From Kofleriaceae bacterium (lineage in GTDB: Bacteria > Myxococcota_A > Polyangia > Haliangiales > Haliangiaceae), in contig JAGPCY010000001.1 in NCBI GenBank assembly GCA_018057825.1, positions 1 through 64,000 of the forward strand: a DNA stretch of 64,000 nucleotides. Reading direction: 5' to 3'. The notes beneath the pieces were generated by a model. It had not been told where the DNA came from. It saw nothing but the letters and a program-made list of their open reading frames with translations, and ran no database searches. Below, piece after piece: positions 48,287 to 59,264 of the stretch; the first letter of the stretch is position 1, and every line of letters starts with the position of its first letter. Made by a program: the position numbers and the translations under genes.

Positions 48287-49336
48287 ATGTCGCCAGCGGG
48301 GACCTTCCGGCCGCGCCGTGCCACGCTCGGGTTCGCGGTCGCCCTCGGCCTGGCCCTGGCGGCGTGCGCCTCGAGCAAGTCGGGTGACGCGGTCGACGCC
48401 AACCCCGGCGACGCCACCGACGCCATGGTCGATCCATGTGACGACGTGGTCTGCCCTGGGCTGACGTTCTGCAAGGAGGGCGTGTGCGTGCCGTACCCGG
48501 CGTGCCCGGCCGACGGCGGCGTCGGCGGTGGGCCGGATCCTGACCCGATGTGTCCGTCGGGCACGGTGTGCCGCAACGGCGTGTGCCTGCCGACCGGCGT
48601 CGACGTCGACGAGGACGGCTTCGACGCCGAGGTCGACTGCGACGAGCAGAACCCCGAGATCAACCCGGGCGAGGTCGAGAGCTGTAACGCCGTCGACGAC
48701 AACTGCTCGGGCACGGCCGACGACGCCGACCCGATGGCGATGTGCGCGGGCGCCGATCCCGGGCGGGTGTGCGTGGCCGGCTCGTGCGTGTGCCCGACCG
48801 GCACCTTCGATCTCGATCCCACCGTGCCCGGCTGCGAGTGCACCGCCGCGCCGGGGATCGATCAGGGCACGACCTGCGCCACCGCGATCGATGTCGGCAA
48901 CCTGGCCGACACCGGGCAGATGCAGGCCGTCACCGGCAACATCCCCAACGGCCGGACCGTGTGGTATCGGTTCCGCGGCGTCGATAGCGCCGACGCGAGC
49001 TGCGACAACTACCACGTCGCCGCGCGCTTCCTCGGCAACCCCAGCGACCAGTTCCGCATCCGCGTCTTCCGCGGCGACTGCTCGGGCGCGATCGGCGCGC
49101 CCGAACAGCAGTACACCAGCGCCGACTGGTACACCGACTTCCGCGCCAATGTCAGCGGCCGCCTGACCGGGCAGTGCCCGTGCGCGGGGGCCGGCTCGGT
49201 CCCGCCGACCGACGTCTCAGCGTGCCAGGACGACTCGGCCGACTACTACGTCGCGGTCGAGCGCCTGACCGGCGGCACCGACACCTGCGCGTCGTTCCAG
49301 GTCGAGCTGTCGAACGGCCTGTACGACGCGCCGTGA
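48287..49336 (+). CDS. MopE-like Cys-rich lipoprotein
   Basis: 349 residues. The lipoprotein signal ends LALAAC (Cys27). After an Asp/Ala linker come short Cys-rich units (CDDVVCPGLTFCKEGVC, CPSGTVCRNGVC) and then the MopE-type metal-binding motif DVDEDGFDAEVDCDEQNP with CNAVDDNCSG (about 105-150). A C-terminal beta-domain (about 200-349) includes RTVWYRFRGVDSADASC. In MopE-type proteins such motifs bind copper or calcium at the cell surface. It is probably co-transcribed with the rSAM gene that starts 14 bp later, from a leaderless promoter. Confidence 0.8.
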   Translation: MSPAGTFRPRRATLGFAVALGLALAACASSKSGDAVDANPGDATDAMVDPCDDVVCPGLTFCKEGVCVPYPACPADGGVGGGPDPDPMCPSGTVCRNGVCLPTGVDVDEDGFDAEVDCDEQNPEINPGEVESCNAVDDNCSGTADDADPMAMCAGADPGRVCVAGSCVCPTGTFDLDPTVPGCECTAAPGIDQGTTCATAIDVGNLADTGQMQAVTGNIPNGRTVWYRFRGVDSADASCDNYHVAARFLGNPSDQFRIRVFRGDCSGAIGAPEQQYTSADWYTDFRANVSGRLTGQCPCAGAGSVPPTDVSACQDDSADYYVAVERLTGGTDTCASFQVELSNGLYDAP

Positions 49337-49350
49337 GCGCCCGGTGAGCC

Positions 49351-50520
49351 GTGGCCAACCTCGGCTACCTCCAGGTCGTCCGCCACTGCAATCACTTCTG
49401 CGGGTTCTGCTCGAACCCGTCGACGCCGTACAGCCATGACCTGGCGACCATGCGGCCCCTGGTCGACGACTTCGTCGCCCGCGGCTACTACGGGGTGATC
49501 TTGACCGGCGGCGAGCCGACGCTCCACCCCGAGCTGCCGGCGATCGCGCGCTACGCCCGGGACGCCGGGCTCCACGTCCGGATCATCACCAACGGCACCC
49601 GCCTGGCCGATCCGGCCTTCGCGCGCGAGCTGGCCGCCGCCGGGGTTCAGCTCGCCCACGTCTCGATCTACTCGGTGCGGCCGGCGGTCGAGGCCCGGCT
49701 GCGCGGCACCGCCGACACCCTGGCCACCGCCCTGGCCGCCCTCGACAGCGCCCACGCCGCTGGGATCACCGTCAACGTCAACTGCGTGATCAACCGCCAC
49801 AACGCCGATCACCTCGACGACAACGTCCGCTACCTGACCCGCCACCATCCGCAGGTCCGGCACTTCGTGTGGAACAACCTCGATCCGTCGATGGGGCGGG
49901 CCGAGGTCAACCAGGCCGAGTTCACGCCGCGGCTGGCCGACTTCGAGCTGTCCCTCGAGCGCGCCCTGCGCCACCTGCACAAGACCGGGCGGACCTTTCG
50001 CGTCGAGAAGGTGCCGCTGTGTTACCTCGGCGGCTTCGCCTGGGCCTCGACCGAGACCCGCAAGATCGTGAAGGGCGAGGAGCGCATCGTCCACTTCCTC
50101 GACGCCAAGCAGACCGTGCGCCAGACCGACTGGGGCCACATCTACGCCGATGGCTGCGCGGTGTGCACGCTGCGCCCGATCTGCGGTGGCCTGTTCGATC
50201 GCGGCGCCGGCTACGACCCCGCCGAGCTGGCGCCGCAGTTCGTCGATCCCGATCCGATCGTGGCCGCGATCATCGGCGACCCCGACGACCCCAGCTATCC
50301 GCTGCGCGACCTGGCGGCGTGGAAGCGCGACTTCGCGGCCCGGCTGGCGGCGGCGGGCGGGCCGGCGGTGGCGTCGGGGGCGGGCGCGCCGCTGGTCCCG
50401 GTGGGCCGGATCACCGAAGCCAGTCAGCGCCGGCACCGGGCCAAGCGGGCGAGAGAGGCCCGGCTGGCCAGCGCGCTCGGCGTGGAGGTCGAGCCCGAGG
50501 AGCCGGGATCCGAGCGGTAG
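49351..50520 (+). CDS. radical SAM protein downstream of MopE-like lipoprotein
   Basis: 389 residues from a GTG. CNHFCGFC (Cys13, 17, 20), TGGEPTLHPELP and ITNGTRL mark the barrel. A C-terminal Cys set (VPLCYLGGF and GCAVCTLRPICGGLFDRG, about 270) is the auxiliary region. The last 100 residues are charged and probably helical (ASQRRHRAKRAREARLA). The gene follows the MopE-like lipoprotein by 14 bp. It is thus another rSAM-lipoprotein pair, and the lipoprotein is a possible substrate. A hexanucleotide repeat tract fills the 223-bp gap to the convergent rSAM gene. Confidence 0.85.
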   Translation: MANLGYLQVVRHCNHFCGFCSNPSTPYSHDLATMRPLVDDFVARGYYGVILTGGEPTLHPELPAIARYARDAGLHVRIITNGTRLADPAFARELAAAGVQLAHVSIYSVRPAVEARLRGTADTLATALAALDSAHAAGITVNVNCVINRHNADHLDDNVRYLTRHHPQVRHFVWNNLDPSMGRAEVNQAEFTPRLADFELSLERALRHLHKTGRTFRVEKVPLCYLGGFAWASTETRKIVKGEERIVHFLDAKQTVRQTDWGHIYADGCAVCTLRPICGGLFDRGAGYDPAELAPQFVDPDPIVAAIIGDPDDPSYPLRDLAAWKRDFAARLAAAGGPAVASGAGAPLVPVGRITEASQRRHRAKRAREARLASALGVEVEPEEPGSER

Positions 50521-50526
50521 GTCGAG

Positions 50527-50741
50527 AGAGACGGAGGCGGAGGCGGAGGCGGAGACCGAGGCGGAGGCGGAGACCGAGACCGAGGCCGAGACCGAGACCG
50601 AGGCGGAGACCGAGGCGGAGACCGAGACCGAGGCCGAGGCCGAGACCGAGGCGGAGACCGAGGCCGAGACCGAGGCGGAGACCGAGACCGACCCCGACCC
50701 CGACCCCGACCCCGAACCCGAACCCGATCCCGATCCCGAGG
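50527..50741. repeat. degenerate hexanucleotide repeat tract (CCGAGN, reverse orientation)
   Basis: About 35 units of GAGACC/GAGGCG/GAGGCC, grading into GACCCC and GAACCC, form the reverse complement of the tracts at 1-296 and 32459-32599. It occupies the whole gap between two convergent rSAM genes, so no promoter is needed here. Open frames through it are low-complexity artefacts. Confidence 0.9.
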
Positions 50742-50743
50742 CT

Positions 50744-51967
50744 CTAGTGGGCGGCGATCGGCGTCAGGCCGGCTGGGCCGTGGCGCTCGAGATAGGCGGC
50801 CCAGACGCCGGGGCAGCGGTGATCGAGGGCGCAGGTCGCGCACGCCGCCGGCTTGCGCTTGCCGGCCTCGATCGCGCCGCCGCGCGGGGACCGCACGGCG
50901 TCGTGGCGATCGCGCAGCGCCGGCGGCAACACGCACGGTGGCAGGCCACAGCGGGCCGGGATGACGGCGTTCAGACCGACCTCGGCCGCCGCGGTCAGCC
51001 CCGCGGCGACTGCGGGCCCAAGGCGCGCATAGGGCGGCACCAGGTCGAGGGCGTCGGCGCCGTCGCCGACCGGCGCGACCGGCGACAGGACCACCGAGCG
51101 GACGGTCGGCCAGCGGGACGCGATCGTGGCGAAGAGCGCCGGCAGCTCGTCGAGGTTGGCGGTGGTGACGACCGTGACGATGGTCAGGTGCAGGCCCGGC
51201 GTCGCGGCCAGGGCGTCGAGGCCGGCCAGGGTGTGGGGCAGGAGCTCGGCGGGGCCGATGAGCGCCGCGAAGGTGGCTGGCGTCACGGTGTGGAGCGAGA
51301 CCTCGAACCCGGTGACGCCGGCCGCGAGGAGCGCTGGCAGGATCGGGCCGCGGCCCAGGGACGTGGCGTTGGTCTGGACGCGGACGTCGGGGATGCCGGC
51401 GGCGCGCGCGGCGGCCACGTAGTCGGGCAGCGCCGGATCGAGGGTGGTCTCGCGGCCGGTCAAGAGCAGCCCGGTGCAGCCGCCGGCCGCGGCCGCGGCG
51501 ATGTGGGCCAGGACCGACGCGCGATCGGGCAGGATCGCCGGCGAGTCAGGCGGCGTGTTGCAGAACCGGCAGCGCTCGTTGCAGTCCCGGTTGATGCGCA
51601 GCTCGACGAAGCGCGCGCCGACGCTCGGGGCCAGCGGCAGGCGGCGCGGCGCGGCGCCCTCGCACGCGGCCAGGGCGCGGGCCAGGGCCCGGACCCGATC
51701 GGCGGCGCCGCGGTGATCGACGCCGTCCTCGGCGTAGTAGGACAGGTGGAGCGCCGCGGTCGCGGCCAGGTGCTGGCCGCCGGCCACGGCCGGCGTGATC
51801 GCGACCACGATCCGCGGCTGGCCCGGGCGGGTCAGCACCAGCTCGACTCCGGACCGGATCGCGCTCGCGCCGACGTGACTCACCGTCCAGCCGTCGAGGG
51901 CGGCGACCACCGCCGGGGCCTCGAGACGGTAGGTGCGCAGGAACGCATCGAGCACGGCGTAGATCAC
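50744..51967 (-). CDS. radical SAM protein with GRETTL variant and N-terminal extension
   Basis: 407 residues from a GTG. A 120-residue N-terminal domain (IYAVLDAFLRTYRLEAPAVV, VELVLTRPGQPRIVVAITP) precedes CNERCRFC (Cys129, 133, 136). The usual GGEPTL is LTGRETTLDPALP, the same substitution class as in the proteins at 16827 and 21438. QTNATSL and VSLHTVTPATF complete the barrel. The C-terminus CATCALDHRCPGVWAAYLERHG is the shared signature. It is the last rSAM gene of the island. No promoter box at the usual six-base distance is seen. Confidence 0.85.
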   Translation of the reverse strand: MIYAVLDAFLRTYRLEAPAVVAALDGWTVSHVGASAIRSGVELVLTRPGQPRIVVAITPAVAGGQHLAATAALHLSYYAEDGVDHRGAADRVRALARALAACEGAAPRRLPLAPSVGARFVELRINRDCNERCRFCNTPPDSPAILPDRASVLAHIAAAAAGGCTGLLLTGRETTLDPALPDYVAAARAAGIPDVRVQTNATSLGRGPILPALLAAGVTGFEVSLHTVTPATFAALIGPAELLPHTLAGLDALAATPGLHLTIVTVVTTANLDELPALFATIASRWPTVRSVVLSPVAPVGDGADALDLVPPYARLGPAVAAGLTAAAEVGLNAVIPARCGLPPCVLPPALRDRHDAVRSPRGGAIEAGKRKPAACATCALDHRCPGVWAAYLERHGPAGLTPIAAH

Positions 51968-51996
51968 AGTAGCCGGTCGCGGCCGCGCGGTGGTGG

Positions 51997-52025
51997 TTCA
52001 CCGCGGGCGCGGGTGGGCGTACGAT
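51997..52025 (+). promoter_or_regulatory. promoter TTCACC-N17-TACGAT
   Basis: -35 TTCACC (51997-52002) and -10 TACGAT (52020-52025). The ATG at 52032 follows after six bases, so the mRNA should be leaderless. The -10 box is identical to that at 42507. Confidence 0.6.
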
Positions 52026-52031
52026 CGACCC

Positions 52032-53933
52032 ATGGGGACCCGCTTGCGCCTGCCCGCGGCGGCGCTGGTCGCGATCGCGACCGGCTGCGCCGGCGACACC
52101 GCCATCGTCTTGGCGATCCACGGTGACGACGCCGCGGCGCAACGCGCCGTCACGCTCGACCTCTACGTCGGCGTCGGCCGGGCCGACGCGCCGCCGCCGA
52201 GCTCCAGCAGCGTGGTCGAGCCGGTGTGGTGGCGCCAGGCGCCGGTCGAGCTCGGCGACGCGCCGCTGGCCTTCCCCGGCGGGCTGGGCGACGCGACCTT
52301 CGACCTGGCGCTCACCCCGTCGGACGCGCTGCCCCTGGGCGACGAGCTGGTGTACGCGGTCGCGGCGCGGGACGGCGCGGGGGCGCTCGTCGCCTTCGCC
52401 CACGCCGACCAACCCCTCGCGTTCGGCGAAGGTCAGATCCGCCGGGTCGCGGTCGCGTTGCGCGCCGTCCGCGCCGGCGGGGTCACGGCCACCGGCTGCG
52501 CGTGGTGGCGGGCCGAGCCGACCGATCCGGTCCCAGGGTGGGCCAAGGATCGGGCGATCGTCCCGGTCGGCGACGCCGACTGCGACGACTTCCGCGCGCC
52601 CGCGCCTGGCGAGGTGGTCGACTGCAACCCGGCGGTCGACTGCGACGATCGCGATCCCGCGACCAACCCGGGCCGCGAGCCCGAGTGCAGCGACATCGAC
52701 GTCGACTGTTGCTCGACGCGGCTGCCCGATCTGCGGAACGACGACGGCGACGCCTTCCGGGTGTGCGACGGCGACTGCAAGGACAGCGGCAAGGTCCGGG
52801 ACGTGTTCGGCGGCGAGGTCGAGGCCGTGGACATCTACCCCGGCAAGGTCGACACCACCTGCAACGGCGTCGACGAGGGGTGCGCGGTGTCGGCCGGCGG
52901 TGCGTGTGATCCGGCGCCGCTCGATCTCGATGGTGACGACTACATCACCTGTACGTCGCCCGACGGCAGCGAGGTCGCGGCGGTGAAGCGCACCGGCTGC
53001 GTGCGGTTTCCCGACCAGACCGACTGCCTCGAGGAGGGAACCGTCACCGACGGCAACGGCGTGACCCACGCCGCCGCCGACCTCCACCCCGGGGCCGCCG
53101 ACGTCGTGTGCGACGGCGTCGATCAGGACTGCACCGGCACGTGCGACGACGCCGGAGGCGACGAGGACGCCGACGGCGACGGCTTCGATCGCTGCCCGGC
53201 GAGCCGCGAGGTCGACCAGGGCCCGGTCAGTTGCAGCCCCAGCTCGTCGCCGGCCGACTGCGATGACGGTGCGCCGTTCGCGCAGCCCGAGCCGATCATC
53301 GAAGCCTGCGATGGCATCGACAGCGCCTGTGACGGGGTCGCGATGGCGATGAACACGAACCTCGGCGTGTGCCTGACCACGGTCTCGACCACCCCTGGCA
53401 CCAGCGTGTGTGTCGTCGGTCAACGGTCGTGCGCCGAGCGCTTCGATGGGGTGCCGCGCTTCGCCTGCGAGGCGATGGTCACCGGCACGGTCGGCTTGCC
53501 GTTGCGCTTGTGCAACCCGTGTCCCAGCGGCGCCGACCCGATCGACTGCGAGGACGGCCGGTTCCGCACCTGCCATCCGCGGACCCCGACCGGGGCGCCC
53601 GGCCTCGCGTGCAGCGAGCCGGCGCCCCAGGTCGCGCCGCTCCGGGCCTGCGGCGCCCTGTCGTGCGACTGGGCGATCGCCGGGGGCGGGGTCATCGACG
53701 GCTGGACGGTGTCCTTGGTCCCGACGGCCACCGGGGGTGGGCTCGGCGGGCCGATGCTCACCGGGCCCACCGCGTTCCTGCGCGTCGGTACGGTCGGCGC
53801 GTCGCCGCGGAGCTTCGTGGTGCGCCGGCGCGAGCTGGGCGTCGACGGCTGGGAGGTCGTCCGCTTGGTGCCGGACACCTCGGGGGCGTGCGCGCTCATG
53901 GAGTGCGACGACCCGACGTTCGGGCTACGCTGA
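52032..53933 (+). CDS. large MopE-like Cys-rich lipoprotein
   Basis: 633 residues. The lipoprotein signal ends AIATGC (Cys19). An N-terminal beta-domain (about 20-170) is followed by repeated MopE-type Asp/Cys motifs: DADCDDFRAPAPGEVVDCN, VDCDDRDPATNPGREPEC, DGDGFDRCPASREV, ADCDDGAPFAQPEPIIEACD and related units (about 180-440). A C-terminal domain (about 560-633) resembles a sandwich (SFVVRRRELGVDGWEVVRL). Binding of copper or calcium is inferred from the family. It may be a structural or metal-scavenging surface protein. It lies just outside the rSAM island and is followed after 10 bp by a NagZ-type gene. Confidence 0.8.
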   Translation: MGTRLRLPAAALVAIATGCAGDTAIVLAIHGDDAAAQRAVTLDLYVGVGRADAPPPSSSSVVEPVWWRQAPVELGDAPLAFPGGLGDATFDLALTPSDALPLGDELVYAVAARDGAGALVAFAHADQPLAFGEGQIRRVAVALRAVRAGGVTATGCAWWRAEPTDPVPGWAKDRAIVPVGDADCDDFRAPAPGEVVDCNPAVDCDDRDPATNPGREPECSDIDVDCCSTRLPDLRNDDGDAFRVCDGDCKDSGKVRDVFGGEVEAVDIYPGKVDTTCNGVDEGCAVSAGGACDPAPLDLDGDDYITCTSPDGSEVAAVKRTGCVRFPDQTDCLEEGTVTDGNGVTHAAADLHPGAADVVCDGVDQDCTGTCDDAGGDEDADGDGFDRCPASREVDQGPVSCSPSSSPADCDDGAPFAQPEPIIEACDGIDSACDGVAMAMNTNLGVCLTTVSTTPGTSVCVVGQRSCAERFDGVPRFACEAMVTGTVGLPLRLCNPCPSGADPIDCEDGRFRTCHPRTPTGAPGLACSEPAPQVAPLRACGALSCDWAIAGGGVIDGWTVSLVPTATGGGLGGPMLTGPTAFLRVGTVGASPRSFVVRRRELGVDGWEVVRLVPDTSGACALMECDDPTFGLR

Positions 53934-53943
53934 CGAGCGCGCC

Positions 53944-55056
<1,113 letters not shown>

Positions 55057-55092
55057 GCGACCGCACCCGGCGACCACGCGGACGCCGCCGCG

Positions 55093-57189
55093 CTAGCGCC
55101 GCTGCTGGATCAGGAGCGACTCGAGGAGGAGCAGCACCAGCAGCGCCGCCGCCACCGCGTGCCACAGCTCGACGCGGCGCCGCGCCGCCCGGCTCCCGGT
55201 CGGCCCGGCGGCGCCGCTCGGCGGCAAGACCGACGGTGGCGCTGGCGCCAGATCGGAGCCGCGCGGATCGAGGTTGACCGCGAACGCCAGCTCGTCGCGA
55301 TCGCGGGTCGCGCCGGTCGGGTCGGTGCCGATGACGCGGTAGAACCCGGGCGCCTCGACCGCCGGCAAGCGGACCGCGGTGCGGCCGTCGAGGCGCGCGC
55401 CCTCGAAGACCGCGCCATAGCCGCCGGGGCCGCGGACCTCGAGGCGGCGCAGGTCGAGGGTCGGCAGGCTGTGGCCGGCGCCGACCACCAGGGCCGCCGG
55501 GCCGGCGTCGGCGCGCCGGCGGGCCAGGAAGCGCACCGCCTCCTGCATGAGCGGCAGGTAGCCGGGGAGGATCGGCAGATCGTTCCAGTCCCGATCGAGG
55601 GTCGAGGTGTAGAGCAGCACCTGGCCGTCGCCGACCGCCGCCGACACCAGCGCGGCGGCGCCGTTGGTGAAGCGCGCCAGCACCTTGCGCTCGGCGGTGT
55701 CGGTGGTCGGCCCGAGCAGCATGATCTTGGCGAAGCCGGCGTCGGCCAGGCCGGGCGCGTCGGGGCCAAACGGCGCGAAGATCGGATGGTCGACGTCCCA
55801 CTTGGTCAGGTGCAGCGCGCGGGCGGCGCGCTCGTCCGGCGCCGCGCCCCAGGTCACGTCGATCGGATCGCGCAGGCCCTGGGGCAAGAGCGGCAGCATC
55901 GTCGCCTCGTAGGCCGCCGGGTCGACGTGATCGCCGACGCCGACCAGGAGCCCACCGCCGGCGCGCAGCCAGGTCGCCAGGGCGGCGACCCGCGGCGTCG
56001 TCAAGGCCGCGACGTTGGCCAACACGACCACGTCGAAGCCGCCCAGGTCGAGGTCATCGAGATCGTCGGGCAGCGCCTTGGTCACCACCGTGCCGGCCTC
56101 GTCGCGATCGCCGGGGCGCAGCGCGGCCTCGAGGTAGAACAGCTCGTCGTCGTGGCGATCGGTGCGGGCGTCGCCATCGACCAGGAGCACCCGCAGCTCG
56201 TCGCGCAGGCGCGCGATCGCGACCCGGCGATCGTCGGCCGGCAGCGCGTCGCCGCCGATCGTCACCGCGACCTGCGCCGAGCGGACCTCGGGCGGCAGGG
56301 TGGCCAGGAAGCGCTTGCCGCGGCGCTCGCCGGGGCCGAGCTCGAGCTGGCCGCGCGCCACCACCGCGCCCGCGACCTCGACCGCGATGGTGACCGCGCC
56401 CGGCGTCGGCGCGAAGTTCCCGACCTCGGCGGTCACCGCGACGCCGCGCGGTCCGGCGCTCGGATCGGGGGTGACGGTCAAGCCGGTGATCGCCAGGTTG
56501 GGCAAGGCGGCGCCGCGCCGCACGTCGATCACCTCGAGTGCCGGACCGTCGGCGCCCCACGGCGGTTCGCCCGGCGGCAGGGCGTGGACGGTCAGCGGCG
56601 ACAAGAGGTAGATCGTGCGGCGCTGGTGGCTCGAGCCGGCCAGGAGCTGGGCCGCCCGGGTCAGGGCCCGGCGCAGGTCGGCGGCCCGCGCGGTCGGCTC
56701 GAGATCGAGGATGGCGTCGCGCAGCCGGAGCTGCTCGCGCGACAGCTCGGTCGGGTTGGGGGCGCCCTCGGAGGCCCGCACCACCGCGACCTCGGCCTCG
56801 GGGCCGAGCTGGCCGAGGACCTGGGTGGCGGCGTCGGCGGCGCGGGCCAGGAGCGTGCGGCCGCCCTGGCGGTAGCCGCTGGTGAACGAGTCGTCGATCA
56901 CGAAGACCGCGGCCTGGGGCCCGCGACTCACCGATGGACCGCGCGCCGCGCACGAGGTGAACGGCTTGGCGATCGCCAGCGGCAGGGCGACGCACGCGAG
57001 GATGCGCACCAGGAGCAGCGCGCGCTCGCGGAGCTGCAACCGCCGCGAGGTCCGCCGCTTCGACGCCAGCAGGAACGCCAGCGCGGCGAACTTCACGACC
57101 CGGGCCTTGCGTCGGCCGATCAGGTGGATCGCCACCGGGATCGCCAGCCCGACCAGGCCGACCAGCATGAGCGGCGCGAGGAAGTTCAT
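55093..57189 (-). CDS. BatA/VWA-type membrane protein (aerotolerance operon type)
   Basis: 698 residues. The N-terminus has the BatA pattern: a membrane helix (MNFLAPLMLVGLVGLAIPV), HLIGRRKARVVKFAALAFL and a second helix (LLLVRILACVALPLAI). A von Willebrand A-like domain follows with AVFVIDDSFTSGY, a MIDAS motif deviating from DxSxS. Large periplasmic Ig-like and GATase-like segments run to a C-terminal helix near 680 (AVAAALLVLLLLESLLIQ). It is the last gene of the MoxR operon, coupled to the DUF58 gene by ATGA at 57186-57189. Such proteins are linked to stress tolerance and complex assembly. Confidence 0.85.
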   Translation of the reverse strand: MNFLAPLMLVGLVGLAIPVAIHLIGRRKARVVKFAALAFLLASKRRTSRRLQLRERALLLVRILACVALPLAIAKPFTSCAARGPSVSRGPQAAVFVIDDSFTSGYRQGGRTLLARAADAATQVLGQLGPEAEVAVVRASEGAPNPTELSREQLRLRDAILDLEPTARAADLRRALTRAAQLLAGSSHQRRTIYLLSPLTVHALPPGEPPWGADGPALEVIDVRRGAALPNLAITGLTVTPDPSAGPRGVAVTAEVGNFAPTPGAVTIAVEVAGAVVARGQLELGPGERRGKRFLATLPPEVRSAQVAVTIGGDALPADDRRVAIARLRDELRVLLVDGDARTDRHDDELFYLEAALRPGDRDEAGTVVTKALPDDLDDLDLGGFDVVVLANVAALTTPRVAALATWLRAGGGLLVGVGDHVDPAAYEATMLPLLPQGLRDPIDVTWGAAPDERAARALHLTKWDVDHPIFAPFGPDAPGLADAGFAKIMLLGPTTDTAERKVLARFTNGAAALVSAAVGDGQVLLYTSTLDRDWNDLPILPGYLPLMQEAVRFLARRRADAGPAALVVGAGHSLPTLDLRRLEVRGPGGYGAVFEGARLDGRTAVRLPAVEAPGFYRVIGTDPTGATRDRDELAFAVNLDPRGSDLAPAPPSVLPPSGAAGPTGSRAARRRVELWHAVAAALLVLLLLESLLIQQRR

Positions 57190-58082
57190 CGCCGCTCGCC
57201 CGCGCTCCGGCGGTTGCCGACGATCGCGACCACCGCGTCGTCGAGGGCGCGGTCGGTCGGGGTGAGGTGGTAGTCGATGCCGGCGGCGGCCAAGCGCTCG
57301 CGGGTCGCGGCGAGAAACCCGTCCATGCGCGCGATGTAGTCGGCGCGGATCGCGGTCGGGTTGGCCAGGAGGCGATGATCGCCCTCGAGATCCTCGAACC
57401 GGGTCAGGCCGTCGTAGGGCAGGGTCCGCTCCTCGGGGGCCAGCACGTGGGCGACCGCGACGTCGTGGCGTCGGGCCTTCAAGCGGGTCAAGGCGCCGAT
57501 GGTCTCGTCGTCGGGATCGAACAGGTCCGAGGCCAGGACGATCAGGCTGCGCCGCCGGCGGCACAGCTCGCCGACCCGCTCGAGGGCCTCGGCCGGGCTG
57601 GCGTCGCCGCCGTCGGGATCGGCGAGGACCTCGTCGAGCACCGCGAACAAGTCGGTCAGGTGATGGCCCTTGGCCCGCGGTGGGACGTGGCGCGGGCGGG
57701 CGCCGAAGGCGTAGAGCCCGACCTGGTCTTGCTCGCGGCCGATCAAGTAGGCCAGGGCGGCCAGGCACGACGCGCCGTAGTCGACCTTGGCTGGGCCGGC
57801 GCCGGCGAACCGCATCGAGCCCGAGGCGTCGAGCACCAGGTAGGCGGTGAGCTGGGACTCCTGCTCGAAGCGCTTGACGTAGTAGCGATCGAGCTTGGCC
57901 AGCGCCTTCCAGTCGACGTGGCGCAGCTCGTCGCCCGGCGAGTACTCCTTGTGCTCGGCGAACTCGATCGACGAGCCGTGGCGCCGGGCCCGGTGCTGTC
58001 CGGCCAGGACGCTGTCGACGATCACCCGGGCCTTGATCGCCATCGGACCCAGGCGGGCCAGGAGCGCGGGATCGAGGCGCAC
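57186..58082 (-). CDS. DUF58 domain protein of MoxR operon
   Basis: 298 residues from the GTG at 58082 (upstream codons lack another start before the preceding stop). EYSPGDELRHVDWKALAKL is the DUF58 signature. The VWA-like part has LVLDASGSMRF, an intact DxSxS MIDAS motif, and later LIVLASDLFDPDDETIG. DUF58 proteins work with MoxR AAA+ ATPases. It lies 5 bp after the MoxR gene and overlaps the BatA-like gene by 4 bp. Confidence 0.9.
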   Translation of the reverse strand: MRLDPALLARLGPMAIKARVIVDSVLAGQHRARRHGSSIEFAEHKEYSPGDELRHVDWKALAKLDRYYVKRFEQESQLTAYLVLDASGSMRFAGAGPAKVDYGASCLAALAYLIGREQDQVGLYAFGARPRHVPPRAKGHHLTDLFAVLDEVLADPDGGDASPAEALERVGELCRRRRSLIVLASDLFDPDDETIGALTRLKARRHDVAVAHVLAPEERTLPYDGLTRFEDLEGDHRLLANPTAIRADYIARMDGFLAATRERLAAAGIDYHLTPTDRALDDAVVAIVGNRRSAGERR

Positions 58083-58087
58083 GGTGG

Positions 58088-59209
<1,122 letters not shown>

Positions 59210-59264
59210 CGGGGCGGGCTCGGCGGGCGGCTCAGGTGCAGGTGACGCGGGTGACGCGGGTGAC

